Made by a program: the position numbers and the translations under genes
DNA from: Nonomuraea jiangxiensis
GTDB taxonomy: Bacteria > Actinomycetota > Actinomycetes > Streptosporangiales > Streptosporangiaceae
Direction: 5' to 3'
Length of the DNA stretch: 64,000 bases
Assembly (NCBI RefSeq): GCF_900099965.1
Contig: NZ_FNDJ01000009.1
Coordinates: 62,001-126,000 of the forward strand
Part shown: in pieces, positions 60,047 to 64,000 of the stretch
How positions within the stretch are numbered: the stretch's first letter is position 1
Layout: each line of letters starts with the position of its first letter
The notes under the pieces: generated by a model
The model's input: the letters and a program-made list of their open reading frames with translations, nothing else
Told to the model about the DNA's origin: nothing
Databases searched by the model: none

Positions 60047-60964
60047 ATGCCCGAAGTCTTGCTTCGCACCGTCACCGGTCCCGTACGGGTGACCGCGGTC
60101 AACGGTGCCGTACTCCCCCATGAGCATCTGCGTACCGACATGCGCTGGGCGGTCGGCGTCGACTCCGACCCGCATCGCTGGCTCGACGAGGAACACACCG
60201 TCGCCGCCGAGCTCCGCGAACTGCGCCACTCCGACGATCTCGGGCTGGTCGTCGAGCTGACCTGTCTGGGCATGGGCCGCGACCCCGCCTCCCTGGCGCG
60301 CATCGCGGCGGGCAGCCGGGTGCCGGTGATCGCCTCGACCGGGCTGTTCGCCGAGCCGTTCACCGCTGTCGGGGAGGAGGACGTGGACACGCTCACCGCC
60401 CGGCTGATGGACGAGATCCTCAGCGGCGTGGACGGCACCGGGGTGTTCCCCGGCGTGATCGGCGAGGTTGGGTCCTGGGGCGCCGAGCCCACGCCGCGCG
60501 AGGAGCGCTGCCTGGCCGCCGCCGGGCGCGCCGCCCTCCAGTCGCGCCTGCCGGTCGCCACGCACGGCAGGAGCCCGCTGGCCCTGCTGGAGATCCTGCT
60601 CGGGCAGGACCTGCCGGGCTCCCGGGTGGCCGTGGGGTACACGGGGGCCGACCTCGGGGCCGCGCGCAAGATCGTCGAGGCGGGCGCGTACGTGAGCCTG
60701 AGCGTGCTCGGGCTCGGCCCGGACCAGGCGGCCAGGATCGCGCTGGGCCTGATCGAGGACGGCCACGCCGCGCGCCTGCTGATCAGCACAGGGCTGAGCC
60801 GGGTGGGGCAGGTGCAGAAGTACGGCGGGCCGGGGTACGCCCAGCTCTTCCACGCGGTGCTGCCACGCCTGCGCGAGTGCGGGGTCGAGGAGGACACCAT
60901 CCGCCTGATCACCCATGACAACCCGCTGCGCTGGCTGGTCGGCGGGCTGGCCCAGCGGGCTTGA
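60047..60964 (+). CDS. Phosphotriesterase-family protein with altered metal ligands
   Basis: 305 residues, amidohydrolase barrel of the PTE family: strand-1 HxH in VLPHEHLR, bridging glutamate in GVIGEVG, strand-5 VATHGRSP, and the family-typical KYGGPGYAQLF and NPLRWLVGG C terminus. Two ligands differ: the strand-6 histidine (VIGHxD) is VAVGYTGAD, and the strand-8 LLSxD aspartate is LISTG. So metal binding and hydrolysis may be lost or changed. ATG 60047 with TAACGT six bases upstream (leaderless) fits; a longer start at 59999 is not supported. Confidence 0.8.
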   Translation: MPEVLLRTVTGPVRVTAVNGAVLPHEHLRTDMRWAVGVDSDPHRWLDEEHTVAAELRELRHSDDLGLVVELTCLGMGRDPASLARIAAGSRVPVIASTGLFAEPFTAVGEEDVDTLTARLMDEILSGVDGTGVFPGVIGEVGSWGAEPTPREERCLAAAGRAALQSRLPVATHGRSPLALLEILLGQDLPGSRVAVGYTGADLGAARKIVEAGAYVSLSVLGLGPDQAARIALGLIEDGHAARLLISTGLSRVGQVQKYGGPGYAQLFHAVLPRLRECGVEEDTIRLITHDNPLRWLVGGLAQRA

Positions 60965-60998
60965 CCTCCACTTATGTCAAGGTTGCAGACTGAACGGC

Positions 60999-61388
60999 AT
61001 GATCTTCACTCAAGCGGAGCTCGACTACCTGGCCACACAGCACCTCGGGCGGCTGGCCACGGTCTCGCCTGACGGGCAGGCTCAGAACAACCCGACCGGC
61101 TTCTTCGTCGAGGCCGACACCGGCGCCATCGTCATCGGCGGGCACGCGCTGGGCGCGTCGAAGAAGTTCCGGAACATCCAGCGGGGCAGCACGGTCGCGT
61201 TCGTCGTGGACGACCTGGCCACGGTCGATCCGTGGGCGCCGCGGGGCATCGAGATCCGGGGCACGGCGGTGGCGCTGACGGACCACGAGCCGCCCATGCC
61301 GGGCTTCTCCCGGGAGATCATCAGAATCACCCCCACCAAGATCATCTCCTGGAACCTGGACGGGCCGCGGCTGAGCAGGACGGTGTGA
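60999..61388 (+). CDS. PPOX-class F420-dependent protein
   Basis: 129 residues, split-barrel flavin/F420-binding fold: FTQAELDYLATQHLGRLATVSPDG, QNNPTGFFVE, FRNIQRGSTVAFVVDD, GIEIRGTAVAL, FSREIIRITPTKIISWNLDG. Resembles the small actinobacterial F420-binding reductase/storage group. Starts ATG 60999; CAGACT about 10 nt upstream may be a -10 (leaderless). 35 bp after the PTE-like gene. Confidence 0.85.
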   Translation: MIFTQAELDYLATQHLGRLATVSPDGQAQNNPTGFFVEADTGAIVIGGHALGASKKFRNIQRGSTVAFVVDDLATVDPWAPRGIEIRGTAVALTDHEPPMPGFSREIIRITPTKIISWNLDGPRLSRTV

Positions 61389-61432
61389 AAGCTCGCTAGG
61401 ATCGGGGCTACACGAGCCTGAGCGGGTGGGGG

Positions 61433-62707
61433 ATGGCGACGGAGCACACGCGGCGGTGGAGCGGGCCTCTGCGCGGGCCGTTCGCCACGCTGAGGCGTCT
61501 GGGCCGGTTGGGCGACATCCCGGTCGTGATGATGCTGGCGTGGGCCGGCTGGCTGGCCGTGCCCTGGTCGTTCAGCGGCCTCGCCCAGGCCCGGGCGGCC
61601 GCCGCCAACGCCTCGCCGCCCCAGGTCCGGCTCCCGGATTCCGGCGTCCACCAGGATCCCCCCACGGATCACGGACGGCCCGCCGCCGGCGCGGCCGGGC
61701 CGGCCGCGCGATCGGGTTCTGTCCCGCCCGCCACGCACACGGGCGCGCTCGGGCCCGCCGCTCACCCGGATTCCGTTTCGTCCCCTGCCCATGCCGGTTC
61801 GGTCCAGCGTGGCGCTTCCGCGGAGTTCGTGCGCCAGGGGGCGTCCGCGCAGGCAGCGTGGGGCATGCCGGCCACGGCTCAGGCGGGGCAGCGGCTCAGG
61901 ACGATGCTCCCGGCACGGGCCCTCCCCCCGACCGGCGACAGCGCCCCTGCCGCCTTCGCCGACAGCACCCCCAGCACCTTCGCGGGCAGCACCCGCGACA
62001 GCGCCCCCGCCGCCTTCGCCGACAGCGCCGCCGCTGCGTTCGCGGACAGTGCCCCCGCTGCCTTCGCGGGCAGTGCCCCCGCTGCCTTCGCGGGCAGTGC
62101 CCCGGTGGACGGGGCCGGGGCGTGGCCGGACGTGATGGTGTCGGAGCGGGCCAGGATCGCCGGTGAGGTGCATGACGCGGCCGGGCACGGGCTGGCGGCC
62201 ATCGCCATGCAGGCCGGGCTGGCGCTCGTCACCCTCGACGACGACCCCGAGCAGGCCCGGGCCTCGCTGCAGGCGATCAGGGACACGAGCACCCTGGCGC
62301 TGGCCCAGTTGCGGGCGGCGCTGGACGGGATCGATCCGCCCGGTGGAGACCTGGCCGGGCTCATCGGCGGCGTGCGGGCGGCGGGCCTGCCGGTCGACGT
62401 CGAGCCCGCGGACCTCACCGTGCCCACCCCGCTCCGGGACACGGTCTACCGGGTGGTGCGCGAGTCCCTCACCAACGTGCTGCGGCACGCGGGCCCGACC
62501 CGGGCGCTCGTGCGGGTGAGCGGTGATGCGCGCGAGCTCGTGCTGGAGGTGGCCGACCGGGGCACTGGTTGGACGGGTTCGGCCGAGGGCCGCGGGCTCG
62601 CCGGGATGCGCGCCAGGGTGACCGAGACGGGCGGCCGGTTCACCGCCGGGCCACGCGAGGGCGGCGGTTTCCAGGTGGTGGCCAGGTTCCCGCAGGTCTC
62701 AGCGTGA
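61433..62707 (+). CDS. Sensor histidine kinase (NarL type) with Ala-rich repeat linker
   Basis: 424 residues. One possible membrane helix (PVVMMLAWAGWLAVPWSF, ~29-46), then ~180 residues of low-complexity Ala/Ser/Pro/Gly sequence, the last part being tandem DSAPAAFA / GSAPAAFA octapeptides (~172-224), then HisKA_3 with phosphoacceptor histidine near 246 (RIAGEVHDAAGHG), N-box RESLTNVLRHAG and G boxes DRGTGW and GRGLAGMRARV. No folded sensor domain is evident. Its stop overlaps the response-regulator start (GTGA). Signal unknown. Confidence 0.88.
   Translation: MATEHTRRWSGPLRGPFATLRRLGRLGDIPVVMMLAWAGWLAVPWSFSGLAQARAAAANASPPQVRLPDSGVHQDPPTDHGRPAAGAAGPAARSGSVPPATHTGALGPAAHPDSVSSPAHAGSVQRGASAEFVRQGASAQAAWGMPATAQAGQRLRTMLPARALPPTGDSAPAAFADSTPSTFAGSTRDSAPAAFADSAAAAFADSAPAAFAGSAPAAFAGSAPVDGAGAWPDVMVSERARIAGEVHDAAGHGLAAIAMQAGLALVTLDDDPEQARASLQAIRDTSTLALAQLRAALDGIDPPGGDLAGLIGGVRAAGLPVDVEPADLTVPTPLRDTVYRVVRESLTNVLRHAGPTRALVRVSGDARELVLEVADRGTGWTGSAEGRGLAGMRARVTETGGRFTAGPREGGGFQVVARFPQVSA
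61935..62105. repeat. 24-bp tandem repeat inside the kinase gene
   Basis: Units of the form GACAGCGCCCCCGCCGCCTT followed by CGCC or CGCG recur about seven times in frame, encoding DSAPAAFA-type octapeptides. Later copies (62045-62100) are nearly identical, which suggests recent expansion. Confidence 0.88.
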
Positions 62708-63441
62708 CGCCTCCCGACGAGACCATGCCCCGGCCCAACCGCGCGCAACCTCCAGCGGCCCCCGACGGCGCGCGGCCTGCCATGGCGGGGGTGATCAGGG
62801 TGGCGGTGGCCGACGATCAGGCGGTGGTGCGCATGGGGCTGCGGGCCATGCTGGAGCGGGAGCCCGACATGGAGTGGGTGGGCGAGGCGGCCGACGGGGC
62901 GGCGGCGCTCGCCCTGCTCCGCCGTGCCCGTCCCGACGTGCTGCTGCTGGACATCCGCATGCCGGGCACGGACGGCGTGGCCACGCTGCGGGCCGCCGCC
63001 GGGGATCCGGAGCTGCGTGGCACCAAGATCGTGGTCGTCACGACCTTCGCCGTGGACGAATACGTCTTCGCCGCCCTCCAGGCCGGGGCCAGCGGCTTCG
63101 TGCTCAAGGACAGCGCCCCCGACGAGCTCGTCAACGCCGTACGCGTGGTCGCCGCAGGAGAGGCGCTGCTGTCCCCGTCGATCACCAGGAAGGTCATCGG
63201 CCTGTTCGCCCGGCACGGCACCGAACCGGTCGAGGGCCTGGACACGCTCACTCCCCGGGAACGGGAGATGGTGGCGTGGGTGGCCACCGGCAGGTCCAAC
63301 GAGGAGATCGCCAAGGAGCTGGTGATCAGCCCCGACACCGTACGCACCCACGTCAGCCGCGCCATGGTGAAACTGCACGCCAGGGACCGGGCCCAGCTCG
63401 TGGTGTTCGCCATGCGAGCCGGCCTCGCCGTCCCCGGCTGA
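62704..63441 (+). CDS. NarL/LuxR-family response regulator
   Basis: 245 residues. Receiver domain (~30-150): acidic pair DD (37-38), phosphoacceptor D83 in LLLDIRMPG, T/K in VVTTF and LKDSAP. LuxR helix-turn-helix (~180-240): LTPREREMVAWVATGRSNEEIAKELVISPDTVRTHV. An unusual Pro/Ala-rich N-terminal ~28 residues follow the GTG start, which overlaps the kinase stop by 4 bp; an in-frame ATG (MAGVIRV) at residue 27 is a possible alternative start. Cognate partner of the kinase. Confidence 0.92.
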   Translation: MTPPDETMPRPNRAQPPAAPDGARPAMAGVIRVAVADDQAVVRMGLRAMLEREPDMEWVGEAADGAAALALLRRARPDVLLLDIRMPGTDGVATLRAAAGDPELRGTKIVVVTTFAVDEYVFAALQAGASGFVLKDSAPDELVNAVRVVAAGEALLSPSITRKVIGLFARHGTEPVEGLDTLTPREREMVAWVATGRSNEEIAKELVISPDTVRTHVSRAMVKLHARDRAQLVVFAMRAGLAVPG

Positions 63442-63462
63442 CCGGCCCACCGGCTCACCGGC

Positions 63463-64000
63463 TCACCGCAGGAAGCCCTCGTAGTTGCGCTGCTGGAGTT
63501 GCGCCTCGATCTGCTTCACCGTGTCCAGACCCACCCCCACCATGATCAGCACGCTGGTCCCGCCGAACGGGAAGTTCTGCTGGGTGCCGGGATCCCGCAG
63601 AATCGCGAACGCCACCAACGGCAGCAACGCCAGCACCGCCAGGTAGACCGCCCCGGAAGCGGTCAGCCGGGACAGCACGAACGCCAGGTAGCCCGCCGTG
63701 GGCCGCCCCGGCCGGATCCCCGGTACGAATCCGCCATAGCGCCGCATGTTGTCCGCCACCTCGTCGGGATTGACGGTGATCGACACGTAGAAGTAGGCGA
63801 ACCCGGCGATGAGCAGGACGTACACGGTCATGTAGAGCGGATGAGTGCCCGCGGTCAGGTTGCGCAGGATCCACGTCTCGGCCTCGCCGCCCAGCAGCGG
63901 CGCCGCCAGCGTGGGCAGGTACAGCAGCGAGGAGGTGAAGATGACCGGCACGATTCCCGCCTGGTTCACCTTCAGCGGGATGTACGTGCTGCTCCCCCCG
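63463..64000 (-). CDS. secY: SecY translocase channel subunit, C-terminal part
   Basis: Frame open to the window end; the visible ~179 residues cover the last third of SecY: GSSTYIPLKVNQAGIVPVIF (helix 7 region), the cytoplasmic NPDEVADNMRRYGGFVPGIRPGRPT loop that contacts SecA/ribosome, and the canonical end IEAQLQQRNYEGFLR. The N-terminal part lies beyond 64000. No adk or map gene follows; secY ends 22 bp from the convergent response regulator, so this copy is not in the standard ribosomal-operon order at its 3' end. Confidence 0.95.
   Translation of the reverse strand, partial: GGSSTYIPLKVNQAGIVPVIFTSSLLYLPTLAAPLLGGEAETWILRNLTAGTHPLYMTVYVLLIAGFAYFYVSITVNPDEVADNMRRYGGFVPGIRPGRPTAGYLAFVLSRLTASGAVYLAVLALLPLVAFAILRDPGTQQNFPFGGTSVLIMVGVGLDTVKQIEAQLQQRNYEGFLR

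Overview
The window is chromosomal DNA from a very GC-rich actinomycete. Evidence: GC bias at third codon positions, many GTG starts, several likely leaderless genes, three F420-linked enzymes (NpdG-like, LLM class, PPOX class), an AfsR-type SARP, a DUF397 / DUF5753 (WhiJ-type) / anti-sigma-like ATPase module, a mycothiol-type maleylpyruvate isomerase fold, and IdeR/DmdR-type iron boxes. A Streptosporangiaceae member (Nonomuraea-like) is my best guess; this is inferred from gene content and not proven. I see no prophage, insertion sequence, CRISPR array, tRNA or rRNA.

Layout. 0-12 kb: partial MFS transporter, panB, a repeat-filled spacer, threonine dehydratase, a Cys/Met PLP lyase with a divergent MocR regulator, alpha/beta hydrolase, NADPH:F420 reductase, secreted lipase, a LysR regulator beside a 5'-truncated cyclase gene, and a leaderless methionine aminopeptidase. 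12-24 kb: isolated kinase ATPase domain, copC and copD-ctaG, an XRE-TPR regulator divergent from a 45-residue exported peptide, a SARP, and a PucR regulator divergent from a xanthine dehydrogenase large subunit. 24-31.6 kb: three putative calcium-binding genes around alanine dehydrogenase, DUF3105 and DUF305 proteins, a CrtI-like oxidoreductase, and a coupled operon (DUF6421 fusion, SDR, threonine aldolase). 34-45 kb: a Ser/Thr kinase coupled to a catalytically dead trypsin-like protein, hydantoinase A/B, and a cobalamin-riboswitch operon (btuF-btuC-btuD-cbiZ). 45-51 kb: small genes, at least two of them frameshifted, and the WhiJ-type module. 51-64 kb: a helicase-associated protein without a motor, an iron-siderophore ABC system with two iron boxes, an M20 deacylase, a GroES-like protein, a degenerate phosphotriesterase homologue, a two-component system with a repeat-rich kinase, and partial secY.

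The strongest candidate for an undescribed system is the XRE-TPR regulator (15243-16526) and the tiny exported peptide encoded 60 bp away on the other strand (16587-16724, ending in two cysteines). It has the layout of RRNPP peptide-pheromone circuits, with a SARP gene immediately downstream. Next are the DUF6421-SDR-threonine aldolase operon and the kinase/pseudoprotease pair. A general trait of the window is tandem-repeat expansion, both between genes and inside linkers of proteins.
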